Part shown: in pieces, positions 33,217-45,841 of the stretch
Layout: every line of letters starts with the position of its first letter
How positions within the stretch are numbered: position 1 is the first letter of the stretch
NCBI GenBank assembly: GCA_028753945.1
Contig: JAPNXP010000001.1
Span: 9,290,501 to 9,354,500, forward strand
Direction of reading: 5' to 3'
Length of the DNA stretch: 64,000 nt
DNA from: Hexactinellida sp. DTS-2022
Lineage: Eukaryota > Porifera > Hexactinellida
Notes under the pieces: generated by a model
The model's input: only the letters and a program-made list of their open reading frames with translations
Databases searched by the model: none
What the model was told of the DNA's origin: nothing
Made by a program: the position numbers and the translations under genes

Positions 33217-33558
33217 GTATGTAGATTGTCATTACTGATGTTACAGTGATGTACTGTATCAGCTATTTATTCACTCATTGCAGTGAGCACGAATGCTGTT
33301 GTTTGGTCATGATTATGTTTCATGTAGTTAGTCTCAGTGGTTTAATTACTGCTGAGGAGCAGGATCTAATATTAAAAACACAGTTGTTGTATGTTTGTGT
33401 ATTTGTCCAGAATTAAGTGGGAAAACCATAAACCTATCGACACCTGTTCATATCAAAAAATTATGAATAGTGACTTATGTTAAAATTGAATGCAGGCACA
33501 ATTATACTACTGATAGCAGTTCATGTTTCATATTCGCTGTGTCACAATTAGTTAATGG

Positions 33559-33996
33559 GTCCTAATTATCGGTCTAACAAAATTCGTTATACCTCTAACA
33601 AAATTTGTGAAATGTCTAACAGATTTGCCATTACCAAAATTACTAGAAAGTTTATCAAAATCAATGAGAAGTCTAACAAAATCATTGAGAAGTCTAACAA
33701 AATTACTGAAAAGTCTAACAAAATTACTGAAAAGTCTAACAAAATTAACGAAAAGTTTAACAAAATTAATGAAAAGTACAAAATTACTGATACAGCTAAC
33801 TGCTCTAATTAACCTAATCCTACAATTAATGAAAAGTCAGACTTTTCAATGATTTTGTTAGACTTTTCATTAATATTGTTAGACTTTTTAATAATTTTGG
33901 TAATGGAAAATCTGTTAGACATTTCACAAATATTGTTAGAGGTATAACAAATTTGGTAGACTTTTAACTAAATTTGTTAGACCGATAATTATAACC
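33559..33996. repeat. Foldback element built of 21-bp tandem repeats
   Basis: About 100-bp arms are inverted: CTAATTATCGGTCTAACAAA at the left matches the inverse of the right end, with CCTCTAACAAAATTTGTGAA-type sequence continuing inward. The centre is a tandem array of a 21-bp AAGTCTAACAAAATTACTGA-like unit, also mirrored. The lysine/asparagine-rich open frame here (33555-33812) is an artefact of the array. Confidence 0.8.
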
Positions 33997-34635
33997 GTTA
34001 GTTAATTAAGAACTATACGAACTAAATTGTGAATCAACTTCCAATTGATTGATAGATATTAATATTCAGTTTCCTTTTAATTACTAAGATTTGAATTCCA
34101 TAACAACCACACAACATGTTCAATTCTTGGGTGTGTTGTTTATTCATCACGTAACCTGTCTTAGATTCCTATAATATTAATATTAATCTCACATTTTAAA
34201 CCATCTATTATGCAGAAACTAAATCCTTCGTTAGCTAATTACTTGATAACCTTGGCTGCCCAATAATAATATACATAACTGACCACAGATTTAGAGATTT
34301 ACACAAGGCAAAGCAATGGCACTCACTCTTGTCTCCATGATTTAATTGAAATTAATTCATAACTCGAGTCATAAGTGAAATTTGGGTTATTATAAATGCG
34401 ATGTTAAGAAATATGTACACTACCCGGCCAAAAGTATTTGAACAACAATTCTATGAATTTATAAATTTAGCCTTATAGCAAGCAGCATAATAACATTCAA
34501 TATGGCTATTTACATAAAACGATATCGTATGTAAAGTATAAGCAAATCGAAAAACTTTTTCTATGGAGGTGTTTAACTCACTAGCTATAAATTTTGTAAT
34601 GTTTTTTCATACTTATTCGTCCAAACAAACAAATT

Positions 34636-34800
34636 ACTTAATTATTTTTTCGCATTACACGTAAATCGAAAAAAATCGATAATCGATAAAAATACGTCGA
34701 TAATTATCCAATCGATGAAGACTTTGGGCATCCAATCGATACAAAATTCAGCAATCGATAATCGATAAGTTCTCTCGATTGGATTGGATTGGCAACCCTG
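34636..34800. mobile_element. Truncated element ending GATTGGCAACCCTG
   Basis: Repeated ATCGATAATCGAT-like sequence ends in GGATTGGATTGGCAACCCTG. The same end, with CAGGGTTGCC termini, appears at 49984-50472 and in part at 42685-42950. No left end was found. Confidence 0.5.
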
Positions 34801-34892
34801 CTTTTTACAGCATGCTTTTTTTACAGCATGCTTTTTTTGCAGCATTCTTTTTTTACAGCATGTTGTGCTTTAATCACAGCATGCTGTGCAGT
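34801..34892. repeat. Short tandem repeat of CTTTTTTTACAGCATG
   Basis: About four imperfect copies of a 16- to 18-bp T-rich unit with GCATG follow directly after the truncated element. Confidence 0.8.
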
Positions 34893-35345
34893 ATGCACAA
34901 ATTGTATATAACCATTTGAATGTATATTACAATAGTCACAACTCTGAGAAAATTTGTTGGAGATAGAGTGTCGAGATGTATTATCATGAATAGGAAGTTA
35001 GGACGGGATATCAATGGGATCCATTGACTAAGCTGTAGCTATATTTATTCTCGAGATATGACCTCATGCATTGAAATCACGTTTCCAAGGCAACAGAGGA
35101 ATGTAGTAACATTTCATATTTGATTATGATAAATTTTATGTAAAATGACTTCTCGTTTTTCACAGCAATTTGTTTCAAAGAGCAAAATTAAACATTTAAC
35201 ACGCTCTCATAGTTTTGGCATATCTTGCCTATTAGAAAATATGGTGACGTAAATTCGACATAGTGGTATGTACCTCAAAAAAAAATGCGTCTTGTACATG
35301 ACCATCTTTATAAAAAACAATTACGTAAGTAGAAGCACCCTAGAT

Positions 35346-35500
35346 CAGGGTTTTTTTAAAGGGTCTTCTTGGTGGCAAAATGCCACCAAGATTTTGGGAA
35401 GTTACACCACGATTCGGGTCGGCCGCAGCTGCTGCAGTGTTGAGTTACACCACGGCCGCTGCTGAATTACACCAAGGTCTCAACCTTTAAAAAAACCCTG
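35346..35500. mobile_element. hAT-type MITE, 155 bp
   Basis: Termini CAGGGTTTTTTTAAAGG and CCTTTAAAAAAACCCTG are inverse. The flanks CCCTAGAT and CCTTAGAT match at seven of eight positions. GTTACACCACG-like sequence is repeated inside. Confidence 0.75.
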
Positions 35501-36346
35501 CCTTAGATTACTTATTTCGAAAAATAATTGCATCGCATTATTTAGTTTAATATACTAACCAATCCCTGGTCCAGAAAATTTAGTGAGAGCCATTGCCTTG
35601 TGTATAGAATGCTATGCCTGACTTTAAGATGATTTCAATGAAATATTCTTCAAACTAGAATAATTCACTAAATAATCTCTCGATTTACTGAATAGTTAAG
35701 ATAATATCGTATAGTGGCAGTGGTTTAGTTACTTGTGTTAATCGAAAATGCTAGTCATTAGAGAAATGGAGTTAATTGTTCTTAAAATTATCACAGTTGC
35801 ATCTTGTAACAATCTTATTTTAATTGGTATAACTATAAGATAGTATGCACTTAATTCTAGGTGTGATGCAAATTCCAGACATAACCAAAGTGCAGATGCA
35901 GCATGTATTAGTAGAAATATTTAATGTGTTCAGAATAACATAGAACGATTCTTTTCTGATGCGAAAAGTTCGATTATATATAGGTAGCAGAAATACAAGG
36001 TTCGGATAAATCGAGAGTTACCTGTAATACATGGTTAATTTAACGAATCTAAACTGTCACAACCTTGGATTAAATTCAATGTTGAAAAATTATATCAATG
36101 GTTAAAATGGACATTTTGTAAATATAATTACACACAGTGTTTTACAAATAAGTAACCCCTTACAAATGTTGCTAATCGAAAAACATTCGAGAACTATAGA
36201 AAAAAATCGAAAAAATCGTGAAATATCATACGTAAATTAACGTTATCCTAAACTATTCAAAACTTAGGATGTTTGGGGATTTAAAAAATATATCAGAATT
36301 CCAATTTTTAGATTTTATTATCCCGATATCGATGTCAATCCTATTA

Positions 36347-36534
36347 CAGTGGATGCCGGTTATAAGCACATCGTCGGGAACTGCACTTGATGTGCTTATA
36401 ACCGGCATGTTCTTATAACCGACATAAATTATACAGGGTATATGGCAACCGTTTTCCAACATAGTGTGCTTATATCCGATATGTTCTTATAACCGGTGTT
36501 CTTATAACCGGTGTCTTATATCCGACATCTACTG
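36347..36534. mobile_element. TA-flanked MITE, 188 bp (CAGTGGATGCCGG family)
   Basis: Left CAGTGGATGCCGGTTATAAG and right CTTATATCCGACATCTACTG are inverted with TA on both sides. CTTATAACCGG is repeated many times inside. Confidence 0.85.
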
Positions 36535-36589
36535 TACTGTAAATGTTAAAAATAGGAATAGTTCTTACAATGTCACTCTATATTAACTA

Positions 36590-37362
36590 TAGTAGAACCC
36601 CGACTATCTGAACATTTCGGTTAATTAATATAAACATCAGCGTAGCACGTAGTCCGGATGATCCGGCAATGGCTGGACCAGTTTTCATTTCAAAGCCGGC
36701 GGAAGCGTGAGGCTGGTTAGGCCAATAGCCTGTCCACTCTTACGTCACTAGTCAAGCCATGGCCTGACCACTTTATAACTGCTTCCGCCGGCACTGAATT
36801 TGTTGTATTATATTATATAGGAGGGTCCAGTTTTGGCCGGACCTCTTTAACTGTTTGGCCGGAGACCTTCCAGAGCCGTGCGACGCTCTTAATAAAAGTG
36901 TCATGAAGTTGTTCGGTTGCCTGTCTTCTCAGTAATTTATTGTAAAGTGAGACAAAAAGCTTTTCAAATGCTAAATTGCTTTATTCCTCTCCAACTTTTC
37001 ACGGTAAAATTTTACGATTATGTTAATAGGCAATGTTTCTCAGGGCCGTAGAGCCAGATTTAAACTGGTCAGGTTAAACCTGTATTAACTGATAACTGTA
37101 GCAAAGTTTTAAGTTTGTCAGGTTGTTACCAATGTGGTCCATACTTATAAATTACTCATCATACCAAAGTTGGATTCTATACAGTAGTAGTATAAATCAA
37201 GCATCACATTATTCTAGATGGAGATAAGTAGTAAGTAAACCAGACTAGGTTTGTTGGAGTAGAATTGGAAAAACATGGAGTTATCCTTTATATTTTAGTA
37301 AGTTCAGATGTATCAAGGTGCGAAAGTACAAGGTTCAGATAATAATCGGGATTCTACTACTG
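36590..37362. mobile_element. Larger CAGTAGAACC-type MITE with an internal GC-rich insertion
   Basis: The left end AGTAGAACCCCGACTATCTG (first C mutated) pairs with right GGTTCAGATAATAATCGGGA plus a CTACTACTG end followed by TA. Inside, GCCGGCGGAAGC and GCTTCCGCCGGC (about 36696-36793) mark a second inverted-repeat insertion. Another right end of the family is at about 35998-36030. Confidence 0.55.
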
Positions 37363-38797
37363 TAACAGTTTTTGGGATATTTTTAGCTTTTGACTCATTT
37401 TTAAGCCCACTTAGAAATGAGTAAAATAATACACTACAAGCATTCTGTTATTATTCTAGTCGGAGATATGAATTAGCTTACTCCACTGAGACAGTGGACT
37501 GATATTTACTATTATCAGTTACTCAGGTATAATTATACTCTAATTAAGCCATGGTAGAGAATTCTACCACTTGTATAGGAAAAATTCATTCGTCTAACAC
37601 ATCCAAGTTATGTATGTACATTGCATAGTCTGTGAGAATGATACTATACACTGGCATCTCTTATAGCACAAGCTAATTGCTATATTACTACCCCGTATAT
37701 ATATATAAGGAAACTGTCTGGTTCCCAATTAACGCTATCGATTTTGTACTTTATTATCAGAAGAAATCTAATCTTTAGATATCAATATTTTGCATTATTT
37801 TTGATAACAATTCGAGTGATAAACTGAGGTTGTTTTGGTTATTTATGGGATATAATGCTATGTGGAAGAAGATTAATAAGGTGAGCAGGCTAGTTAACAG
37901 CGTACAATTTATTGATTCAATTCGAATAAGTGAATGGTTGTAGATGGCTTTTACTGCTACTAATTCAATCAATTACTATATTTAATCACAAAGTTCAATA
38001 AGCTAAGTACAACTTTGTCATCATACACAACGAGACGATACTAATTTAACATTTGTACTACATATATTATTGCAACTAATTTCGCGACTCAATCGAGTGG
38101 TAATAGTCGGTATTCATTAATTCAAATGATTAGATCATCGTTAAATAGCCAGTATAATTGTAAAGCAATAATGTCGCACTATAGCCATCCAAATACAAAC
38201 ATCGCCCTTATTCTAGTATAAATACAATTTTGTTGTTAATTGACTTGTTATGAATTATTAAAACGCAAAAGTAACAATTTTAACATCATATAAGTTGACA
38301 TATATTGAATATCGCTTTATTGCTGCCTTCCTACGTAGACAGATGTCTTCAATTAATATTATTGTGATTAACCAGTCAACATTAATAATAAATTATTATT
38401 CCTTTGATAAACCTTATTAGTACACAGTCTGTTCAAATCAGACACGAACTCTTTTGTGTGAATAAGTTATCACTTGGAAACTTTCTATTATTCCAATTGG
38501 GTAATTTGACTATTTACTAGACAAATCATTAAGGTTAATAATAGGGCTTTACTCGACTACAATTCGTCCTCTAATAGATCATATCAAACAAAATATAATA
38601 TGCCGATAATTAATCTAATTACAATGTTATTATGTTTGGGTGAAAAGAGTCCATGTGTATTTAAATTTATGTGTCTCTGTATAGTCTACCATTCGTTGAT
38701 GCTGAACTTTGTGCTAATTACAGACATTATTTTAAGATAAATTATAATACATTGATGTAACCCATTTTCTTGAATATAGCACACAGAAAAAGTAAAA

Positions 38798-41680
38798 ATG
38801 GAACCTTACAACTCGCCTGTCTCAATTAATAAAGAACTTAACTACAGAAGCATGTACTCTGAAGTTCTAGCAGAGAAAGAACAACTGCTAGAAGAAATGA
38901 GGGAGTATAGAAGTTTACAAATATCAATCGAAACGCACCATTCGCAATGTGAAAAGACCTATGCAGAATGTGAAAGGTTCTCACAGGTTTTACTTAATCA
39001 TTATCAGAAGCTAAAACAATCTGAGAATGATGGGAAGGAAATAAAGAAAAAATGGAATTGTGAGAGAGACCAGCTAAAACATCTTATCAACTCCATGTCC
39101 GTTCAAATGCAAGAGAAAGATTATAATATACAGTATCTGAGATCAGAGAACGAGGTAAGTAATTTCCTAATTAAATTAGTGAGGTCCAATTAAGTAGTAT
39201 ATTTAATCTCGGTCAGTTCAGTTGTAAATAACAAGAGTTCATTGTGTAATTACATCTGTAATCAAAAACAATAATTTGCAACCATGTTACTCACCAAGCA
39301 CACAATGTTGCAAGTTACTTATTTACTCTAATTTCCAAAAAGCCTTTGAAAGTATTTTGATTGTAAGCAAGCAACAGTTGCTCTACTTTACTATTCCAAA
39401 TAAAACAATCGTATTTCATACCTGCTAATGATTTGGTATCTAATTAAGTGTCCAAAATAGCTTACTACGTGGTACAAAGTAGTACCTGCTCTCTAGACAT
39501 GCGATTATTTAGCATCCAGTAGCCAGTCGAGATAATAACGCTTATCATCATTAGAGCTGAACCGAAATGCACAAGACTTGACGCATTTAAGTTGCATTAA
39601 AGTGCAATGTGGACATAATCTAATTATCTTACAATATTGACGTCTAGTGATAAGACTAGAGACTCATTATTAATTAGGTAGAAAAACATAATCGTTATGT
39701 TACGTTGTAGGATTTATCGTTGTGTTTATGATCTTGCAGGAATTACAAGAGCAATTGAAACAAGAGGAGATTAGTCAGGCAGAGCTTAGGAAAGAAATAG
39801 CAGTCAGAGAGGAAAAGGAGCGAGAATTAACGGAGGAAAAGGAATTAATTGAGACTGAACGATCAGCTATATTGTGAGTTACAATGGGCATTGTGCAATA
39901 TATGTACATGACATGTACGTATATGTGTTTGAATATATATGTGCTTACAGGTGCATTTTTATGCATTTTTTTTAATTTAGTCAAACGCTAGAAAATGTGC
40001 AGAATAAAACCGTCAACCTAATCAAACAAAATAACGAACAATTAGATCAGTACATGGACAAGGTAGTCTTCCTACACACTGATATCAATAACATATTGCA
40101 TCGTTGCAAGATTCAGGTGAGTAATTGATTATACGTATAATTAATCTGGCAGCAGTAGTCTGATAACAATAGCGGTAAATTTACATATTTGTGACGAATT
40201 TTGTGACGAACCAATTAGGAGCAGAATTTGCGTGCTATTTCATTAATAAATCTACGGGTTACTAATACAGTACTATTAACATATGCATATTTGAATAGTT
40301 AAAAATTAGAGTTCGCAGATTGATATTTAATTGCTTAAGTTAATTTAGATTACTCTACCGTTAATTACCATACCTTCCTACAACTTGCTAATTGAACTGG
40401 TACACTATATTATCAGTAACAGTATCTCATTAAATTCCATTCCATTATTGCTCAACTTAAGCACGAGTTCAAGCCACACCCAATGAGTTATTTAATAAGA
40501 ATGAGCACTATTTCTATATTGAAATATATGCATGCTTAATACAATAGTGATAAGTAAAGAGATCAGATAGACCATAGACTATCATTTGTTAACGAGATAT
40601 TCAATATCTAAGAATCAAATTTATAGTTACAGCATATGGTCTCCGATACCTTGAGTGCTCGCTAGTTACGCCCTTATAAATTATTCCATTTGCTAAAGTA
40701 AAACCAGATACTTTGCTACGTATCAAGTTTACAACATAGTTTAAAATCCTACTTGCACTAATTTCTATTAATGTGGTTGCATATTAACTTCGTATCCCTC
40801 TTTGTAGGCGAATAAGATTGTCGCTCCAGTGTGCACAGGCGATGACCAGATTGAAGCTATGAAGGAGAGCATCAATCAGTTGGACGAGGTAGCCTCAAAT
40901 GCTATGAATTGTATTATTAGACAGGAAGACCTAAAAGATTTGACGAAGGAAAAGTAAGTTTGAAACTAGCCTGAAACTGGGCTGTTGCAATACACTATAA
41001 TTAACCTGCGCCTTATGTGTTAGTGAGCAGCTACGAGATGAGCTGGGAGATTTGTGGCTCAAGTGGAAGCAGGAGGAAGCCAAAGTCAAGACACTAAATA
41101 TGAACAATCGATACTACAAAACCTTAAAACAGAATCTAGAGAGCGAGGTTAACAAATACGCAGACGACAAAGCAACCAGAATACAACATGCAAAGCTCCT
41201 GGATCATAAGAATACCGCACTAACGAATGAGATAAGCATGTGCCATGTTCAGATCACTGCCATAGATAGAGATAAAATCACCTTACAAGAGCAACTGGAT
41301 AAAGCTAAAGAGGCACTTAGTATAGAGAGCAACCTTCTGCTACAGGCTAAAGTGAGTTGTTACTTACTTAACATTAGTATTTACGTATTTACACATTTAT
41401 TTTATAATCCCATGTTCATAGAAGAACCTGCATCACTCTCAACTCGACACTGGTAACGAAGAAATACACTTACTCGAGAGCATGATCGACAGAATAAAAA
41501 CGGTGAGCACACCTTCCAGTCTCCTGCTAGATCATAGACTAATGTGCATTATTTGACAATGTTATCTTCTAGACGCTGAAAATAATAATTCCTGAAATTA
41601 ACAATTGTAACTCTTTAAAGACACTTCTAAATGAACTCGAAAACCCTAATAAAGTCAACTGGAATTCAGAAGTATCATGA
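38798..41680 (+). CDS. Coiled-coil protein of 429 residues, seven exons
   Basis: Exons 38798-39154, 39740-39873, 39981-40116, 40808-40953, 41024-41351, 41422-41502 and 41573-41680 join in phase to exactly 430 codons with the stop. Almost the whole chain is charged and helical, rich in E, K, Q and N with heptad-like leucines (for example LAEKEQLLEEMREYRSLQIS and REEKERELTEEKELIETE). No catalytic domain, signal peptide or membrane segment is seen. Likely a structural protein of the cytoskeleton, centrosome or meiotic axis, but no family is recognised. Base composition is AT-rich, unlike the GC-rich conserved genes in the window, and introns of 69-691 bp make it the most intron-dense gene here. 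Confidence 0.82.
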
Positions 41681-42152
41681 CAGAAATATTAAATTACGTA
41701 TTAATACATTGTTTGATCTTATTTCTCATTCTCTTACACCTTTACTCGATTAAACTTTTAAATTCTTACTATAATTTACATTAATTAACATCAGGAAGAC
41801 ACAAGCATAAGACGGTATATTTATGTAGAGATTACCCCATATTGTAATAGGCGGCGCCATTTTTAGTAGTCATACATATATTGCTTACACTAGGTTCTCA
41901 AATAACTTAATAAGCTATGATTTAGCCACTGAGCATTTAGTTAGTTAACGACCAGCTGAACCAAGATTACAATTAGCTATTGTAATTTATGCAGGAAACC
42001 ACATTGGTTATGAAGCCCAAAAACATATTTACGTATTTGCATTAAAATTTGCTAATTTGCATTAACTTCACATAAGTAAATTACCTAACTTGATACGAAT
42101 AGGAGTTGTATCCTTGTATGTGATACATAATACAATGAGGTTATTTATACAG

Positions 42153-42592
42153 TATATGTTATGTCGATTTTGTCAAATGTTGATTTTACAAAATCGACAT
42201 GAATCAACACTCTCTGTCAAGTGGAATGAGGGTAAAAGCCATGCTTAACTGAGTTAGGCATGTAGCACATAACAAGATAAAAGAACCAGGCTTTAAACAA
42301 AGTGTCTTGTATGTTTATTTGAAACGCTCGGGCCATTTTAAGTGTGTGTTTACAAAATCAACGAATAAAATATGTTTTGATTTTATAAAATCGACATTCT
42401 GAAAATAAAAGGTTTTACAAAATCGGCATATTTTATTCGTTGATTTTGTAAATCGACTTTTCAGAATGTCGATTTTTAAAAATCAACGATTTTACAAATT
42501 AGAAGTTAAGTTTGTATGTTGATTTTACAAAATCGACGTTTTGGATGTCGATTTTGTAAAATCAACATTTGACAAAATCGACATAACATATA
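42153..42592. mobile_element. Foldback MITE with perfect 48-bp inverted ends
   Basis: 42153-42200 is the exact reverse complement of 42545-42592 (starts TATATGTTATGTCGATTTTG). The interior holds many ACAAAATCGAC and GTCGATTTTG copies that also pair. No coding sequence. Confidence 0.9.
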
Positions 42593-42684
42593 CATATTTA
42601 TGTTCCACTACAATAGTATGCAACGGCAAGGGTAGCACGTATTAATTAATTAATACTAGTTGCAAGTTAGCCGCGATTAACTAT

Positions 42685-42950
42685 CAGGGTTGCCGTGGGA
42701 AGGGAATTTTCATTCCCATTCCCATCCCATTCCCACAGGGTTTCCGTAGGAATTCCCATGTGGGAATCCTATGTGGTTTTCACATGGCAAATCCCCCGTC
42801 GAAATCCTATGAGAATTCCAAATCCTATTGGATACTTTATATGATCTATACTTTTGATTTTGATGGCTTCACAAATGATGGGAAAACCTGTGGGAATTCC
42901 CATAGGATAAATACGATTCCCATTCCCATCCCATTCCCACGGCAACCCTG
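42685..42950. mobile_element. hAT-like MITE with CAGGGTTGCCGTGGGAA ends
   Basis: CAGGGTTGCCGTGGGAAGGG at the left and CCCACGGCAACCCTG at the right are inverted. The interior is built of GGGAATTCCCAT-like palindromic repeats. A clean 8-bp duplication is not visible. Confidence 0.75.
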
Positions 42951-42961
42951 TAATAGCTATA

Positions 42962-43082
42962 CATTGAACTGGCGTTATAACGAAAGGGAGATTTTCCCCC
43001 AGAGCACTTAATGTATTGATTATTATCCGTTTATAAAGAAGGAATTACAGGTCCCAAGCACTTCGTTATAACGAGTTGACTG
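42962..43082. mobile_element. TA-flanked MITE, 121 bp (TTATAACGA family)
   Basis: The right end CGTTATAACGAGTTGACTG is followed by TA, and the left is CATTGAACTGGCGTTATAAC preceded by TA. This is the uninterrupted relative of the element split by the hAT at 25.8 kb. Confidence 0.75.
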
Positions 43083-43210
43083 TACGTATTACAGTAAATT
43101 ATAATATTGTTGTTTGTCCTTGAGATAATTGGATTTTGATTGTGGTTAATTTATACTATAATAAAGTAAGCAATCAACTGTGCAAATGGTGGGATAAACA
43201 TATCGTATTG

Positions 43211-43427
43211 CTTCGAATAAGCGCCCGGCGTCTATTGTTTTCGTGTGCCAATTTGTATACTTAATTTATTTGAAAAATCCACAAAATAATGATTTGGTAG
43301 GATGTAATGGTTCTCAGCGACAGTATCCTTACCAAAGTTGCCAAATCAATGTAATTACACTCCAGTTATCAACTAATATATATTAATTATTACAAGTGCC
43401 ATTTTATTGAACCGGCGCTTATTCGAA
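43211..43427. mobile_element. MITE with CTTCGAATAAGCGCC ends
   Basis: CTTCGAATAAGCGCC near 43211 is matched inversely by GGCGCTTATTCGAAG at 43413-43427. The interior is AT-rich and non-coding. Confidence 0.6.
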
Positions 43428-43584
43428 GCGTCACGGTATATACAGCTTAAAATGTTTGTGTTATTGTTGTATACGATATGTAAACAAAATGGATCAAGTT
43501 GCAAAACAGTTGGCTTTCTTATCAACGCAATTTTTACTACGTACCTGCGGTACGGATTAGTGTACAAAAGTTGTTATCTTTATA

Positions 43585-43684
43585 CAGTAGAACCTGCGTC
43601 ATCCAATCCTTATAATCCGGAATTCGCCTTAATCCGACACAAATTTCGTATCCCAACGAATGTCGAATTAGGCAGGTTCTACTG
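43585..43684. mobile_element. CAGTAGAACCTGCG MITE, 100 bp
   Basis: CAGTAGAACCTGCGTCATCC and its inverse GGCAGGTTCTACTG bound a 100-bp element, the same size and family as 28861-28960 in opposite orientation. TA precedes the left end. Confidence 0.82.
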
Positions 43685-43854
43685 TCTATCTAATACAGAC
43701 ATTGGATAGTTGGCTAGTTAAAAAGACTGCAAATTATGATCCAAATATATTAATTATTGGACATCAATTACTCCGATTATTTATTGATTTACACAAGTTC
43801 TATAAAATTCGGTAGGGCGAAGAACGCTTCGATCTAATCCATTCCATCCTAACT

Positions 43855-44010
43855 ACAATGGAACCGCGCTAGTCGAACACCAAGGGACCGAGAAAATGTG
43901 TTCGCCTTATCCAGAATTCGTATTAACCGGGGTCATTTGTATTGAAAAGGTTTTGAACTTTGAAGGGGACTGTTCGTATTAACCGTGTTCGTACTAACGA
44001 GGTCCATCGT
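43855..44010. mobile_element. TA-type MITE with GGAACCGCGCTAGTCG end
   Basis: The left TGGAACCGCGCTAGTCGAAC and the inverse of the right GTGTTCGTACTAACGAGGTC are related. Internal GTATTAACCG repeats pair across the element. Boundaries are approximate. Confidence 0.55.
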
Positions 44011-44395
44011 TATTTAGTTATATAAAATAAATAACTTGTTTGGCATAGGATAATGTTATTTTCATATTAATGGAAACAAAAATTAAAATAAATCCCGTCC
44101 GCCGTCCGTATTTCCTGAAAAAATCCGGATGATAAACAATTAATTTACTTTACCTGGCCTAACATTAATTAATACAGACCATGTTCGGTTCAATTGCCTG
44201 ACATTAATTGGTGGGAAAATACAACACCACAAAATTTTATAAATTACATGTTATATCTCTGTAGTTTGATTCAATACTAGATTTATCCATACATCAGACG
44301 GGTCATTCATCTCAGGAAATTTTTGCATTGAAAAATCAAAAATTAATTCCCCGAGTTCAGCTGCATCTCAGAGGTTTAAACAGCAATATTATAAG

Positions 44396-44631
44396 CAGGG
44401 AATGAAAGGTTCACGAACGAACTTATTGAACTTGAACTGAACGAACTGAACGAACGCCAACGGTTGCCTGAACGGCAGTTGAACGAACGAATTGAACGAA
44501 ATGAACGAACTGAACGAACGCTGCGACTGGTGTTGAAGTTAGGAGGTGAACGTGAACGAACTGAACGTGCGTTAATTTGAAATGAACTGATTTGGGTTTA
44601 TTAAGTCCGTTAGTGAACCTTTCATTCCCTG
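44396..44631. mobile_element. Inverted-repeat element with CAGGGAATGAAAGG ends
   Basis: CAGGGAATGAAAGGTTCAC at the left and GTGAACCTTTCATTCCCTG at the right are perfect inverse copies. The interior is a tandem-like array of GAACGAACTGAACGAAC. The ends look hAT-like, but no 8-bp duplication is visible. Confidence 0.8.
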
Positions 44632-45841
44632 AAATTTATTAGCATAGGAAAATCAATCGGTTGTATGGATTTGTGTCGCATTTCTTGAGGTTTTCCTCAG
44701 CTTTTTATATAATCAGATTTTAATTTACTCTATTAATATTCAAGTTAGTTTATACGTTTGCAATAAATAAAGCAACTCCTACTTGCCTAAATTATCGAGT
44801 ATGATAACACTATTCAAAACTTCTCCATCAATATTGTCTCTATCTCTAGCACTAATAATTAAGTTAATTATAATACATCTGGTGTGATGTAAGATTAATT
44901 AATGTAATTAATACAAGTGATACGTACTTTAAGAATGGAACATCATTATACATATTCATTTTTAAGTAGACATCTATGGAGTTAAGTAGATGCAACGTAT
45001 ACACCTTTATTTACATTAATTAGTGCAGGAAATCCTCGAAAACATCGGTGAGTGCTAGTTAGATCACTACCAGTCTAGTAAGGTATATTGAGGAAAACAT
45101 CCTCCTACATACTATGATTATGTACTATTTATGTAAATAGCATTAAAAAAATCTTCATCGTTATGACGTACGTATATTAAAGTGCGACATGTTTTGTATG
45201 ACCTGTAGACTAAACATTTAATTAATGCTCAGAATCCAAATCGTTAACTAACAAAATTGCTGTTCTCAGAATGATATTGCATCTGATTATGTTAAGAATT
45301 ATTACGAAATTTTATATTCATGTAATTAAGTTCGTTAGTATTCACTATGCTAAATTACTGTTGCCCAGTTGTGAAGTTGGTGCCATTTTGTATAGACAAC
45401 CTGAAACTTGAACCTTCTAATCAATAAGAACGCATAGTATTAATTGAGTAGAAAACATTTAATAAAGTATGAGATCTACATCATTCCAATACATATTAGA
45501 CAATACATAGTTAATTACATTAATCATACACACCCCCTCACACAATAACTATTAACATTTTAACTAGGCTACTATAATCTATAATCATATGGTAACTTTA
45601 ACCCTAGACGTTGGTCATCAAGGTCAGTTTAAAGGGGATACACGTATAAACGTTTAGGTGAGAACTCACTAGTATGTTGTTTTAATAAAAAGCTGACAAG
45701 TTACTATGTATAATTGGGGTCGAATTAAGGTCGGGTCAGGTCAGGTCAGTTGAAATAACACTGTTGCCATTGATGTTATTCAAGGTGATAGTTAATAATA
45801 TTGCATAATTAACATTCGTTAAGTAATAACAGACAGTAGTG

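Larger units (their letters stand above)
31478..38797. other. 7.3-kb gap with mobile elements and one orphan exon
   Basis: No complete gene is recognised. The region is AT-rich and holds the elements listed separately between 32197 and 37362. The short open frames near 31502-31807 and 32493-32675 look random. Stretches 37370-38790 and 31810-32190 show nothing beyond low-complexity sequence. Confidence 0.5.
41681..45841. other. 4.2-kb gap packed with MITEs
   Basis: Seven inverted-repeat elements lie between 42153 and 44631 and are listed separately. The rest (41681-42150, 44640-45840) is AT-rich with no coding sequence seen apart from a GGTCGGGTCAGGTCAGGTCAG stretch near 45720. Confidence 0.5.

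Noticed and set aside
33555-33852. Open frames rich in KSNKI / SLTKL repeats
   Set aside because: They arise from a 21-bp (multiple of three) tandem repeat that has no stop in any of these frames.
43407-43709. 100-codon open frame on the plus strand
   Set aside because: It runs through two MITE ends and has no domain or composition signal of coding.
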